Positions 9,192-19,238 are shown, counted from the first letter of the stretch. The stretch: 64,000 nucleotides of DNA from Chryseobacterium indoltheticum (GCF_003815915.1 NZ_CP033929.1:2418001-2482000), one strand, 5' to 3'. Notes: a model not told the origin generated them from the sequence alone. Made by a program: numbers and translations.

Positions 9192-10529
9192 TTAGATACT
9201 TACCTGGTTTGATTGATGTAAAACAATATATTCCCAGGCATTCATATTGAAAATCATATTATCTAAAACTTTCTGCTCTTTTCCGGTAAATAAGTTGGTA
9301 TAAATTCCCTGATCAAACGATGTGTCGCATTGCACAATTATCGGGTTATTACGTAGATTAATAATCGTTAAAACTCTGTCGCCATCCTTTTCTCTTACAA
9401 AAGAGATCACCTGATCCAGACGGTCATTCATAATTCTTACCATTTCCCCGCCATGACGACCGTTCCAGAGTGCTTTATTTTTGTGTTTCAGTTGAAAAAG
9501 TACCGTGTACAGAGTTTCAATTTCATGAGTTTTCCAGTCAATCGGGTCTTTTTCAAAAAATTCCAGAGATCGGTCAAGTCCTGCTTCCTGTCCGCTGTAA
9601 ACCAACGGAATCCCATCCATCATTACCGTAAAAACGATTGCTGCTTTGAGGGCTTTCCCAAAATTACTGTATTGGTTTCCTTCCCAGGAATTCTTGTCAT
9701 GATTGTCGACAAAATTCATACGGATCGCTTCTTTAGGAAAAAAAGAAACATGCTCGGCCAGATATCCTTCCGTCAGTGTTTTAATACTGGTTCCATGTGC
9801 GGCAATCTGATGCAAAATATTCCACAAATTCCAATTATAGGTCGCATCAAATGCTTTACGATGCAAGTCTTTGTCTTCAGCTTCGGCTAGCATAAAAACT
9901 GGTTTTATGTTTTCAAGTTCGGCTCTTGCATTTTCCCAAAAATCAATGGGTACAAAGCTTGCAATGTCACAACGATATCCGTCAATATTATATTCTTTTA
10001 CCCAAAATTTAAGAGCATCTGTCATATACTTGCGCAGTTCAGAACTTATATAATCCAATTCTATAATGTCATCATAATCTCTCCAGCGTGTAGACTGAAA
10101 AGTTCCTTTTCTCGATTTCATGTACCATTCGGGATGCTCTGCTACCATTTGATTATCCCAACTGGTGTGGTTGGCAACCCAGTCAATAATTACATACATT
10201 CCTTGTTGATGAATGGCATTGATGAGGCTTCTGAAATCTTCTTCTGTACCAAACTCAGCATTAATCGCAAAATAATCTTTTACTGAATAATAACTTCCCA
10301 GATTTCCTTTACGATGCAATTCTCCAATAGGATGTATCGGCATCAGCCAGATAATATCAATACCCATTTTTTTTAAACGCGGAAGCTGTTTTTCAACTTC
10401 TCTGAATGAACCTTCATCTGAAAACTGCCGGATATTCAATTCATAAAGCGTGGCATTTTTTACCCAATCCGGAGTAGTGAGCTGTACATATTTTTTGGGT
10501 TGGTACCTATTTTCATTTTCTTGTATCAT
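9192..10529 (-). CDS. Cytoplasmic GH13 alpha-amylase-family glycoside hydrolase
   Basis: The 445-residue protein has a full GH13 (beta/alpha)8 barrel and no signal peptide. Conserved regions are visible: DWVANH (Asp116, region I), GYRCDIA (Asp188, nucleophile), LAEAED (Glu216, general acid/base) and FVDNHD (Asp278, transition-state stabiliser). A short C-terminal beta-domain follows. All catalytic residues are present, so it should be active on an alpha-glucan or maltodextrin inside the cell. It stands alone, divergent from a GT32 glycosyltransferase, with no maltose operon around. The exact specificity (amylase, glucosidase or transferase) cannot be told. Confidence 0.88.
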   Translation of the reverse strand: MIQENENRYQPKKYVQLTTPDWVKNATLYELNIRQFSDEGSFREVEKQLPRLKKMGIDIIWLMPIHPIGELHRKGNLGSYYSVKDYFAINAEFGTEEDFRSLINAIHQQGMYVIIDWVANHTSWDNQMVAEHPEWYMKSRKGTFQSTRWRDYDDIIELDYISSELRKYMTDALKFWVKEYNIDGYRCDIASFVPIDFWENARAELENIKPVFMLAEAEDKDLHRKAFDATYNWNLWNILHQIAAHGTSIKTLTEGYLAEHVSFFPKEAIRMNFVDNHDKNSWEGNQYSNFGKALKAAIVFTVMMDGIPLVYSGQEAGLDRSLEFFEKDPIDWKTHEIETLYTVLFQLKHKNKALWNGRHGGEMVRIMNDRLDQVISFVREKDGDRVLTIINLRNNPIIVQCDTSFDQGIYTNLFTGKEQKVLDNMIFNMNAWEYIVLHQSNQVSI

Positions 10530-10762
10530 AAATATTCAGATTGGAAAGATTGAAAGATATTAGTCAACATTTGTATAAGTAAGAAATGTGCCATTATACA
10601 AGATGTTTACATTACAATATCAATATTTTGGTCTTTATATAAAAATTAATCAGTAAGGTTAATTTTTAGACAAATAATTGCGGCAATATGATGTTAAGGT
10701 TTAATTTTTGCAAGATGTAGAAAACTGATATAGCAACTTTATCAATATAAAATAAAAAATTA

Positions 10763-11533
10763 ATGATACCGAAAAAAATACACTATTGCTGGTTTGGAGG
10801 CCATGCAAAACATGAATTGGCTGAACATTGTATTGCGTCCTGGAGAAAAATTCATCCTGATTTTGAAATTGTTGAATGGAATGAAAGTAATGCACCTCTC
10901 GAGGATAATGAATATGTGAAGGAGGCTTTTGCTCAAAAGAAATGGGCTTTTGTTTCAGATTATGTACGTTCTAAAGTAATGTATGAGCACGGAGGAATTT
11001 ATATGGATACCGATATGGAGCTGAAATTACCTCTGGATGAATTTCTTAATGAAAAAGCTGTTTGTGGTTTTGAAGTAAAAGGTGTTCCTTATTCAGCCTT
11101 CTGGATGGCAGAGCCAAAACATCAGCTTTCTAAGGATTTTGTCGCGTATTATAATAATCAGGAACATTTCGTAGAACGCATCAATACAGATATATTTTCT
11201 GAGATGCTTGAGAAAGAATATGGTGCAGACCGTTACAGCGATACCATTCAAAAGCTGAAACATGATGTAACCCTTTACCCGTCTGTTTATTTTTCTCAAG
11301 ACTTACCAAGGAATTACGTAAGCCATCATTTTAATGGTTCGTGGTTTGGTGGTGACGAAGAGAATACGCATAAAAAAATGGTTAATGTTTATGGGCTTTT
11401 AGAGCAGCTAGTCAATTATCCTGATGCCGCAAAATCAGTGGATGCAGTAATAAATGAACACAAAATAATCGATGTCAACAAACTTTTAGACCTTATTCCG
11501 AGAGATAAAATAGAGGCATATTTAAAGAAGTAA
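10763..11533 (+). CDS. GT32-type glycosyltransferase with DxD motif
   Basis: The 256-residue protein begins with the typical IPKKIHYCWFGG motif of sugar-transferring proteins related to yeast Och1 and capsular polysaccharide transferases (GT32). It has the conserved FVSDYVRSKVMYEHGGIYMD block and the metal-binding DTD at residues 82-84. It is cytoplasmic and likely transfers a sugar onto a surface-polysaccharide or lipid-linked acceptor. There is no polysaccharide cluster nearby: the gene is monocistronic, divergent from GH13, and closed by a terminator. Donor and acceptor are unknown. Confidence 0.87.
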   Translation: MIPKKIHYCWFGGHAKHELAEHCIASWRKIHPDFEIVEWNESNAPLEDNEYVKEAFAQKKWAFVSDYVRSKVMYEHGGIYMDTDMELKLPLDEFLNEKAVCGFEVKGVPYSAFWMAEPKHQLSKDFVAYYNNQEHFVERINTDIFSEMLEKEYGADRYSDTIQKLKHDVTLYPSVYFSQDLPRNYVSHHFNGSWFGGDEENTHKKMVNVYGLLEQLVNYPDAAKSVDAVINEHKIIDVNKLLDLIPRDKIEAYLKK

Positions 11534-11602
11534 ATTTTTAAATAAACTCTATTTAAAAAGGTTAGCAAAAGTTATTTTTTAGCAGAATCTTAGAAAAAAC
11601 TA

Positions 11603-11629
11603 AAAAAGCGGTGTATTTCACCGCTTTTT
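11603..11629 (+). terminator. Rho-independent terminator after the GT32 gene
   Basis: The 11-bp stem AAAAAGCGGTG pairs with CACCGCTTTTT around a 5-base loop and runs straight into a T-tract. It lies 70 bases past the GT32 stop. Confidence 0.85.
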
Positions 11630-11754
11630 CTATAAAACAGTTTTATTCATTTTATGTCTATATTTTAACGTATGTTTAACTTCTTAAAAGGGTTTATTTT
11701 GGCAGAATATCTCAGGAATAAGCGTACATTTATCGCCTAATAAATTAATGTAAG

Positions 11755-12780
11755 ATGGGGTTATTTGATATGTTTACGGTGGAAATTGCAATGGATCTTG
11801 GAACGGCTAATACCCTAATTATATTTAATAATAAGATTGTAATCGATCAGCCTTCTATTGTTGCTATTGACCGATTAACAGGAAAAGCAATTGCTGTAGG
11901 GGAAGAAGCAAAGCTGATGCAGGGAAAAACGCATGAAGATATCAGAGTTATACGACCACTGAAAGATGGTGTGATTGCAGATTTTCATGCTTCCGAACAT
12001 ATGATAAAAGAATTTATCAAACAGATTTCTCAAATCAAAGGTAAATTTATACAACCGGCACTTAGAATTGTAATATGCATCCCTTCAGGGATTACGGAAG
12101 TTGAAAAAAGAGCCGTTAGAGATTCTGCTCAAAAGGTAAATGCCAAGGAAGTTATTATGATCTATGAACCAATGGCTGCTGCTATTGGAGCAGGTATTGA
12201 TGTTGAAAGTCCGGAAGGAAATATGATCGTTGATATTGGTGGCGGAACTACAGAAATTGCTGTAATTGCTTTGGGTGGAATTGTCTGCGACAGATCATTA
12301 AAATTAGCGGGTGATGTTTTTACGAATGACATTGCATATTTTATCAGATCACAGCACAATCTGGATATTGGCGAAAGAACAGCTGAGAAAATAAAAATTG
12401 AGATAGGTTCTGCATTAGAAGAACTAGAATTCCCTTTAGACGATATTTCAGTACAGGGTAAAGATCTTCTCACCGGTAAGCCTAAGGAAATTATGGTAAA
12501 TTATAAGGAAATATTTAAAGCCTTAGACAAATCTATCATGAGAATTGAAGATGCTATTTTGGAAACGCTTTCGATCACACCACCGGAATTGGCAACAGAT
12601 ATCTATAAGACAGGGATTTTTCTTGCAGGCGGCGGCGCATTGCTAAACGGATTATCAGACAGAATTCACAGAAAGACAGGATTGCCGGTTTTTGTGGCAG
12701 AAGATCCATTGAGAGCTGTAGTTCGCGGAACCGGTATTGCTCTGAAAAATATAGATCGATTCAGATTTCTTATGAAGTAG
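11755..12780 (+). CDS. mreB: MreB-family rod-shape-determining actin homologue
   Basis: The 341-residue protein is a full-length MreB. It has phosphate-1 motif AMDLGTANTLI, phosphate-2 motif MIVDIGGGTTEIAV, adenosine motif GIFLAGGGALL, and an N-terminal MGLFDMF stretch suited to membrane contact. MreB filaments guide cell-wall synthesis with MreC, MreD, PBP2 and RodA. None of those genes is adjacent; the gene stands alone between a terminator and a convergent kinase gene. In flavobacteria the main mreB usually heads an mreBCD cluster, so this copy may be a second, accessory MreB. That needs the rest of the genome to decide. Confidence 0.9.
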   Translation: MGLFDMFTVEIAMDLGTANTLIIFNNKIVIDQPSIVAIDRLTGKAIAVGEEAKLMQGKTHEDIRVIRPLKDGVIADFHASEHMIKEFIKQISQIKGKFIQPALRIVICIPSGITEVEKRAVRDSAQKVNAKEVIMIYEPMAAAIGAGIDVESPEGNMIVDIGGGTTEIAVIALGGIVCDRSLKLAGDVFTNDIAYFIRSQHNLDIGERTAEKIKIEIGSALEELEFPLDDISVQGKDLLTGKPKEIMVNYKEIFKALDKSIMRIEDAILETLSITPPELATDIYKTGIFLAGGGALLNGLSDRIHRKTGLPVFVAEDPLRAVVRGTGIALKNIDRFRFLMK

Positions 12781-12921
12781 AATCGAGGTTTTTATCTAAA
12801 AAAGTAGTTTTTTTAATTAGCTTAGTTTTTTCAGGATTATCAAAACGCATTTACAAAATTTGTAGATGCTTCATTCTATATTGTTGCTTTTTGAGGAAAA
12901 ATTGGAATACTTAATATGATA

Positions 12922-14040
12922 TTAAAGCTTTAATTGATGTTCGTTCTTAAAGGTAAAACAGGTTTGTACGTCATCAGATTGTACCGTTAATGTGCCATGA
13001 TGTGCCTTTGCAATTTCGGAGGCAATATACAAGCCAAGACCTAAACCATTGTTGCTGGAGTGTGATTCGGCTCTTTGAAAAGGGTTAAAGAGATTCTCTA
13101 ATGCTTTTTCCGGAATTGCCGTACCTTGGTTAATGACATCTATTTTCCATGAATTTCCATTCACATCAGCTTTTAAAATTATGGGTGTTTCACGGGAACC
13201 ATGAGTAATTGCATTGGCCAAAAGGTTTGAAACCATTTGTGAGATTCTTCCCGGATCGCATTCTACAAGATTATTAATATTGAATTCTGACTTGATAATT
13301 CTATCAGGCCAGGTCACTTTTAATTCGCCACTTACCTGATTCAGAAGTTCTTCCAGATCTACTGAACTTGTATTAATGGAAATACCACCGCCAAGACGAC
13401 CACGTGCAAGATCCATAATATTATCGATCATCTCATGCATTCTTTTTGAGCTGTTCTGCAATATGTTAACCATTTTCAGATCACGGTCACTAAGTTTTGA
13501 TCTCAGAAGCACTTGCGTGGCGCCCATTATTCCGCTGAGCGGATTCCGCAAATCGTGGCCAAGCACTGCGATGAATTGTTCTCTGATTACTGCGTTTTCC
13601 TGCTCGATATTCAAATTTTTCTCGGCATTTTTTTTTGCAATTTGAAGGTTTTCTTCATAAAGCCGTCTGTCTGAAGCTCTGAAAATCGTAAAACGCATAA
13701 AGATAGGCTTGTTGTTTTCATCTTTTCTTTCATAGCCATTAATATACACAGGAATTTTTCCTTTGCCCGTATCTGCCAGTTCTACAGCAACTTCATCGAA
13801 GTGACCCTGCATTCTCAACAGAGGCCAGAGATGGGTTTCGAAATAAATCTTTCCACCAATTGAAAGAATGTCAGAAAATCGTTTACCTATGAAATGATCA
13901 CATGTAGTATTCAGCCAATCTGCTGTGCGCTTATTAATCCTGATAATGTTTCCTTCACCATCGGTAATGATGAAACCAGATAATGATGACTCAAAAAAAT
14001 CGTCAAAATCTTCAGAAGATGAAAGTGAGTTTTTAATCAT
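12922..14040 (-). CDS. PAS-domain sensor histidine kinase, coupled to an RsbQ-like gene
   Basis: The 372-residue soluble kinase has an N-terminal PAS domain (about 10-125). It is the subtype with an IGGKIYFETHLWPLLRMQG stretch, also found in front of PP2C phosphatases. A short coiled coil follows (about 125-155), then a HisKA domain with phospho-acceptor His162 (VLGHDLRNPLSG) and a HATPase_c domain (N-box NLLANAITHG, G2 box GLGLGLYIA). The G1 box has Asn where most kinases have Asp (VINQG), a variant known in active kinases. No response regulator is adjacent. Its ATG lies 8 bases inside the 3' end of the upstream hydrolase gene, so translation is probably coupled. There are no membrane segments, so the signal is cytoplasmic. 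Confidence 0.88.
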   Translation of the reverse strand: MIKNSLSSSEDFDDFFESSLSGFIITDGEGNIIRINKRTADWLNTTCDHFIGKRFSDILSIGGKIYFETHLWPLLRMQGHFDEVAVELADTGKGKIPVYINGYERKDENNKPIFMRFTIFRASDRRLYEENLQIAKKNAEKNLNIEQENAVIREQFIAVLGHDLRNPLSGIMGATQVLLRSKLSDRDLKMVNILQNSSKRMHEMIDNIMDLARGRLGGGISINTSSVDLEELLNQVSGELKVTWPDRIIKSEFNINNLVECDPGRISQMVSNLLANAITHGSRETPIILKADVNGNSWKIDVINQGTAIPEKALENLFNPFQRAESHSSNNGLGLGLYIASEIAKAHHGTLTVQSDDVQTCFTFKNEHQLKL

Positions 14041-14827
14041 TTAAAAAACTTCTTATTGCTGCAATGGTTTCTTCCGGTGCGCTTAGGTTGGGACAATGTC
14101 CGGTGGCTTTCATCACAACAAGTTTGCTGTTCTTGATCTGCTTGTGCATATAATGTCCCACTTCTAGTGGAGCAATGATATCATTGCTGCATTGAAGGAT
14201 TAATACAGGAACTTTTGTATGTTGCAGTATATCACGTTTATCGGTCAAAAAAGTTGTTTTTGCGAAATGTTTGGCTATCTCCGGGTCGGTTTTACAAAAA
14301 CTGTTTGCGAGCTCTTTTCCAAGCTCTTCTCTTTCGGGGTTTCCCATTATTACAGGTGCCATCGCCATTGACCATCCGAGGTGATTATTATTCATCGACT
14401 CCAGCAATTCATCTATTTCTGAACTGCTAAACCCGCCAATGTAATCTCCCTGATTGATGTAAGAAGGAGAAGGGCCGATGAGAATAAGACTTTTAAAAAT
14501 ATCAGGAGCCTTATTTGCTGCAATAAGTCCCATAATGGCACTTACAGAATGCCCAACAAATACGGCATCTTTAATATTAAGCTCTTTAGCAATTTCTACA
14601 ATATCTTCAGCATATCCTTCTAGCTCATCATACTTTTGGAATGAGTACGCAGAAAGATCAGAGTTGCCTGCACCTACATGATCAAAAAGAACAGTTGTAT
14701 AATTATCCTGAAAAGCAGGATAAACATACCTCCACATGTTCTGATCGCATCCAAATCCGTGTGCAAACATGATTACATTTTCGCCGTTTCCGTTTATAAC
14801 GACATTATTCCTTTTGATAGCGCTCAT
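14033..14827 (-). CDS. RsbQ-like alpha/beta hydrolase (energy-stress or small-ligand sensor)
   Basis: The 264-residue protein closely resembles Bacillus RsbQ and the plant KAI2/D14 receptors. It has the FAHGFGCDQNMW oxyanion loop, nucleophile elbow VGHSVSA (Ser94), Asp216 (CSNDIIAP) and His244 (ATGHCPN), the same triad spacing as RsbQ. In Bacillus, RsbQ acts with the PAS domain of the phosphatase RsbP to signal energy stress. Here the gene overlaps by 8 bases a PAS histidine kinase whose PAS resembles those of RsbP-type phosphatases. The likely role is ligand sensing or hydrolysis that sets kinase activity. The family call is strong; the partnership is inference from the overlap. Confidence 0.88.
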   Translation of the reverse strand: MSAIKRNNVVINGNGENVIMFAHGFGCDQNMWRYVYPAFQDNYTTVLFDHVGAGNSDLSAYSFQKYDELEGYAEDIVEIAKELNIKDAVFVGHSVSAIMGLIAANKAPDIFKSLILIGPSPSYINQGDYIGGFSSSEIDELLESMNNNHLGWSMAMAPVIMGNPEREELGKELANSFCKTDPEIAKHFAKTTFLTDKRDILQHTKVPVLILQCSNDIIAPLEVGHYMHKQIKNSKLVVMKATGHCPNLSAPEETIAAIRSFLND

Positions 14828-15329
14828 TCAATAAAGTAACTTTGGTAAATTTAACATATTAATATTGACAATCCAAAATATTAATTATTTGGTGGATAAT
14901 TTTTTCAGAAAAATGATTGGTCAAAACAGCTATTCAGAATGGCTAACTCCCAAAGTAATACTATCTTTTAAATTACTTTTATTGTTTACCGAACATAATT
15001 TATTTATTTTTGCAAATCAATCAGTTAGAATATTCAACTGAAAGATTAATAACAAGAAAAAAAACTTTCAATTGATCAAATTTTTTAAACTCTAAATGAT
15101 ATTTTTTCCCCTAATAACAGTAAAGATAAAGAGTGTCAATCGCTTCCAACAGAGAGTGGAATCACAATCGCAATCTAAAGACTATTTATTGGTGAGTACT
15201 GATTATAACGGTTGAGTGTAAAAAAAATTGGAATTTGGAATTTTGTTTACATAATTAATTATTAGTAAAAATAATTGATTTTTAAGCTTTAATAAAACTA
15301 ATATCATTTCTAAAAGAAGACGCTACCAT
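14828..15329. other. 502-bp divergent intergenic region
   Basis: No ORF, tRNA or strong hairpin is visible. It separates the RsbQ-like/kinase operon from the hybrid kinase. The one recognisable element is a good promoter match at 14982-15012 for the hybrid kinase, which would leave an untranslated leader of about 310 bases. Confidence 0.5.
14982..15012 (+). promoter_or_regulatory. Bacteroidota-type promoter, probably for the hybrid kinase
   Basis: TTG (14982-14984), a 20-base spacer and TATTTTTG (15005-15012) match the -33/-7 consensus with the same spacing as the ArsR promoter. The first gene downstream is the hybrid kinase at 15330, so the leader would be unusually long. It could instead drive a small RNA. 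Confidence 0.4.
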
Positions 15330-18300
15330 ATGGATAAATACCCTGTCCCTGATAACGAATACGAAAGAATTAATAAGCTCAAATTTTTTGATCTTTTGCA
15401 GCTAGAGAAGGATCCGAAGCTAGATATTTTTGCAGAAACGGCATCTCTCATTACAGACTGTCCGGCTGCCCTTATCGCAATGATGGAAAGTGATGCGCAG
15501 GTCATCCAAAGTTGTATAGGACTCGACCTTGATTCTGTAGACAGGAAAAGTACTTTATGCCAATACACTATTGCTAGTGGCGATGTTGTAATAATCAATG
15601 ATACATTACTAGACGAAAGATCTCGAGAAAATCCTTTGATATTAGCAGGAGGAATTCGTTTTTATGCGGGAATTCCACTTTTAGATGATGAAGGATTTGC
15701 ATTAGGAACTTTATGCGTAATTGATTATAAACCGAAAACAATTACAGAAAAGCAGATCACTGCTTTGAAAAAAATAGGAAGTGCTGTTACCACTCTGTTA
15801 ATAGGAAAAAGGAATAATATTCAGGCTGAATATTTTCATCAGACTTTCAATATATCCAATAACTTGATCTGTGTTTTGGATAGTAATTTTATGCTGAAGG
15901 ATGCTAATCCTGCTTTCGAGGAAATTTTTAAGTTCAGTAAAGTAAATGCTACTGGTCAGAATTTTTTTGAGATCCTGGGCAAAGATAATAGTGAATTGCA
16001 GCACCTCATCAAAAAACTCACGGATATTCAGGAAGAAGTTACATTTTCTACTTCCACAAAAATAAGCGATGATACGGTGGTTATCGTAGAATGGTCTCTA
16101 AAACAGAACCAAAATAACTCTGAAATTTTCTGCTTCGGAATAAACACTACCCAACAGATCGAAGAAAAGCAAAAACTTGAAAGTTCAGAGCGTCGTTTCA
16201 GAAGTTTTTTTGAAAACGCAATCGGACTAATGAGTATGCATGACATGCAGGGAAATATACTTTCTGTTAATGAAAAAGGAAGAAAAATACTTCAATATTC
16301 GCCAGAAGAGGTTAAAAAATTGAATTTAAAAGATCTCGTTCCTGAAAAAAACTGGCCTTTACTTGCCCAATATCTTGAAAGAATTAATAACAATCAGGAA
16401 GATCTTGGTACCATGATCCTAAAATCGAAGGAAGGAGAGGAAATGGTCTGGATGTATCATAATCTCGTAGAAACAGATACAGAAGGAATGCCGTATGTCG
16501 TAAGTACAGCTTTGAATGTTACAGAAAGAATGTCTCTTGAAAAAGATTTGCTGTATACCAAAAAAATGCTGGAACAAACAAGTTCTGTAGCTCAGGTTGG
16601 AGGCTGGGAAGTAAATCTTAAAAACAATACTGTCTTTTGGTCGCAGTCCACCAGAGATATACATAAAATAGACAAATCATTTGAGCCTAATTTTGAAAAT
16701 GCTTTGGGTTTTTATAGCGAAAAAAGCAGAGAAAAAGTACAGTTCTTATTTGAGCGAGCTGTAAAAGAAGGGTTACCTTATGATGAAGAATTGCAGCTTA
16801 TCCGTAATGATGGAATAATGATCTGGGTAAGGGTGAAAGGTATACCTGAATTTGAGGATGGTGTCTGTACAAAAGTATTTGGAATTATTCAGGATGTTGA
16901 TGTCTTCAAAAAAATATATATCGAGCTGGCTACAAAAGAAGCAATGATGCAGTCGTTTGTTACCTATGTTCCGACTGCGGTCGCGATGTTTGATAAAGAC
17001 CTTAATTATCTCTCGGTAAGCAGCAGCTGGAAAAATGAGTTTCAGATGCAGGATATAGATCTTATCGGACAAAATATGTTTACAATTTCGCCCGATGTAC
17101 CGGAAGACAGGAAAAAGATATATAGAGATGCGCTTGCCGGTAAGACCTACATCAATAAAGATATGGCTTTACAAGTTCCTTATAAAGAAGAGATTCAGCA
17201 TTACAACATTGTCGTAAACCCATGGTATTTATCAGCTGACGTGATGGGTGGAGTTATTGTTTCTGCCCAAAATATTACAGAATCTGTAACAATCAATGAA
17301 GAGCTTAAAAATGCAAAGGAGATGGCAGATATTGCCAATAAAACCAAATCTGAATTTTTAGCTAATATGAGCCACGAAATCAGAACTCCGCTTAATGGAG
17401 TAATCGGGTTTTCTGACCTTTTGCTTCAAACGCCATTAAACGAGATCCAGACGCAATACCTTAATTATATCAACGAGTCGGGTGAAAACTTGCTCAATAT
17501 TATCAATGATATTCTTGATTTTTCTAAAATTGAATCAGGAAAAATGGAGCTTTTGATCGAAAAAGCCAATGTTTATGATATGGTGAGTCAGGTAATCAAT
17601 GTGATTCTTTATCAGTCTCAGAAAAAAGATATCGAACTTCTTTTAAATATTGAACCGGGATTACCCAAAACAATATGGCTAGATGAAACACGCCTGAAAC
17701 AGATTCTCATCAACCTGCTTGGGAATGCAGTAAAGTTCACAGCAGAAGGCGAAATAGAATTAAAAGTAGAAAAGCTGAGTAGCGACAATGAAAATATCAC
17801 CTTAAGATTCTCAGTAAGAGATACAGGAATTGGTATTCCGGTAGAAAAACAGCAGCATATCTTTAATGCTTTCACTCAGGAAAACAGTTCTATCAGTAAA
17901 CAATACGGAGGAACAGGTCTTGGGCTGACCATTTCAAATAATATTTTGAGATATATGGGCAGTCAACTTACCCTTAAGAGCGAGATTGATAAAGGGTCTG
18001 TTTTTTATTTTGATATTGAGATTCCTTATGATCTTTCTGATCACAGTGAAGATGAGACATTTAATATCAGCAGAGTTCTTATTGTAGACGATAACGAAGC
18101 AAACAGAATTATTCTTCAGCACATGCTTGCATACAAAAACATAGATTCTGTATTGGCCGCTAACGGAATGGAAGCGCTGCAATTGTTATTAGCAGGCGAG
18201 CAGTTTGATGTTATTCTGGTAGATTATCATATGCCGATTATCTCGGGATTAGAAACAATCGAAAAAATAAAGCAGTTATTTAATGAGCAGAATAAAGTAT

Positions 18301-19238
18301 CACCTCTTGTCATACTTCATACTTCCTCTGAAGAGCACAATGTTATCAATACAATAAAGAAAGAAGAGAATTCATATTTCCTGCTTAAACCTATTAAGTC
18401 TGAGGAATTGTACAAGACATTACGACGAGCTATAAAAAGTTCAGAAAAAGAAACAACTGCTCAGATTGCGCTGCAGAAGGAAGAATCTTATAATTTCATT
18501 AATTCGCCACTCGTTTTGCTTGTTGATGATAATCCTGTGAATATGGTTCTTAATCACAAAATGATGAAATCGTTAATTCCCGATGCACGTTTAGTAGAAG
18601 CAACTGACGGTCTGCAAGCCGTCGAAAAATGTGGAGAGCAGCATTTTGACCTTGTTTTAATGGATGTTCAGATGCCAATAATGGATGGTATAGAGGCTAC
18701 AAAACAGATCCGACTGTTACCAGAATACTCCAATGTGCCAATTATTGGAGTAACAGCAGGAAACGTAGTGGGCGAAAAAGAAAAATGTCTGGATTCGGGG
18801 ATGAATGACTTCCTTCCTAAGCCTCTAAGACAAGCCGATCTTTTAGAAATGCTGAAGAAGCATGTAGGGATTGGTACCCAGCAACTGTATGAAGATCATT
18901 TACAGCCTGAAAAATATTTAGATATGAATCTTCTCAATGAGCAGATGGGTGATGATGAAGATTTCAGAAAAATATTTTTGGAATTAGTGATACAGCAACT
19001 TTCTGAAGCAGAAGAGAATATAAAGTCAGGAGTAAAAGAAAGAAACTTAGACTATCTGAAACAGGTTCTTCATAAGCTCAGAGGAACTGCCGGAACTGCC
19101 GGTTTAGTACAACTTGCAGAACAAACTTCGAACTGGGAAAAACGTATTGATATCAGCATGGATTACATGTCTATGGAAGATGAAATTATTCCTGAAATAG
19201 CAATAGGATTAAAATTAATTAAGGATTTAATACAATAA
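15330..19238 (+). CDS. GAF/multi-PAS hybrid histidine kinase with two receivers and HPt
   Basis: The 1302-residue soluble multisensor has these domains in order: GAF (about 20-165), four PAS domains (about 170-650), HisKA with His near 682 (NMSHEIRTPLNG), HATPase_c (LLGNAVKF, VRDTGIGIP, GGTGLGL), receiver 1 (about 912-1035, phospho-site in ILVDYHMP), receiver 2 (about 1060-1180, phospho-site in LMDVQMP), and a C-terminal HPt (about 1205-1300, His in LHKLRGTAG). All phosphorelay residues appear intact, so phosphate can pass from His to Asp to His and out to an unlinked regulator. There is no membrane segment. It is monocistronic, divergent from the RsbQ-like operon. The output partner is not in the window. 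Confidence 0.92.
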   Translation: MDKYPVPDNEYERINKLKFFDLLQLEKDPKLDIFAETASLITDCPAALIAMMESDAQVIQSCIGLDLDSVDRKSTLCQYTIASGDVVIINDTLLDERSRENPLILAGGIRFYAGIPLLDDEGFALGTLCVIDYKPKTITEKQITALKKIGSAVTTLLIGKRNNIQAEYFHQTFNISNNLICVLDSNFMLKDANPAFEEIFKFSKVNATGQNFFEILGKDNSELQHLIKKLTDIQEEVTFSTSTKISDDTVVIVEWSLKQNQNNSEIFCFGINTTQQIEEKQKLESSERRFRSFFENAIGLMSMHDMQGNILSVNEKGRKILQYSPEEVKKLNLKDLVPEKNWPLLAQYLERINNNQEDLGTMILKSKEGEEMVWMYHNLVETDTEGMPYVVSTALNVTERMSLEKDLLYTKKMLEQTSSVAQVGGWEVNLKNNTVFWSQSTRDIHKIDKSFEPNFENALGFYSEKSREKVQFLFERAVKEGLPYDEELQLIRNDGIMIWVRVKGIPEFEDGVCTKVFGIIQDVDVFKKIYIELATKEAMMQSFVTYVPTAVAMFDKDLNYLSVSSSWKNEFQMQDIDLIGQNMFTISPDVPEDRKKIYRDALAGKTYINKDMALQVPYKEEIQHYNIVVNPWYLSADVMGGVIVSAQNITESVTINEELKNAKEMADIANKTKSEFLANMSHEIRTPLNGVIGFSDLLLQTPLNEIQTQYLNYINESGENLLNIINDILDFSKIESGKMELLIEKANVYDMVSQVINVILYQSQKKDIELLLNIEPGLPKTIWLDETRLKQILINLLGNAVKFTAEGEIELKVEKLSSDNENITLRFSVRDTGIGIPVEKQQHIFNAFTQENSSISKQYGGTGLGLTISNNILRYMGSQLTLKSEIDKGSVFYFDIEIPYDLSDHSEDETFNISRVLIVDDNEANRIILQHMLAYKNIDSVLAANGMEALQLLLAGEQFDVILVDYHMPIISGLETIEKIKQLFNEQNKVSPLVILHTSSEEHNVINTIKKEENSYFLLKPIKSEELYKTLRRAIKSSEKETTAQIALQKEESYNFINSPLVLLVDDNPVNMVLNHKMMKSLIPDARLVEATDGLQAVEKCGEQHFDLVLMDVQMPIMDGIEATKQIRLLPEYSNVPIIGVTAGNVVGEKEKCLDSGMNDFLPKPLRQADLLEMLKKHVGIGTQQLYEDHLQPEKYLDMNLLNEQMGDDEDFRKIFLELVIQQLSEAEENIKSGVKERNLDYLKQVLHKLRGTAGTAGLVQLAEQTSNWEKRIDISMDYMSMEDEIIPEIAIGLKLIKDLIQ

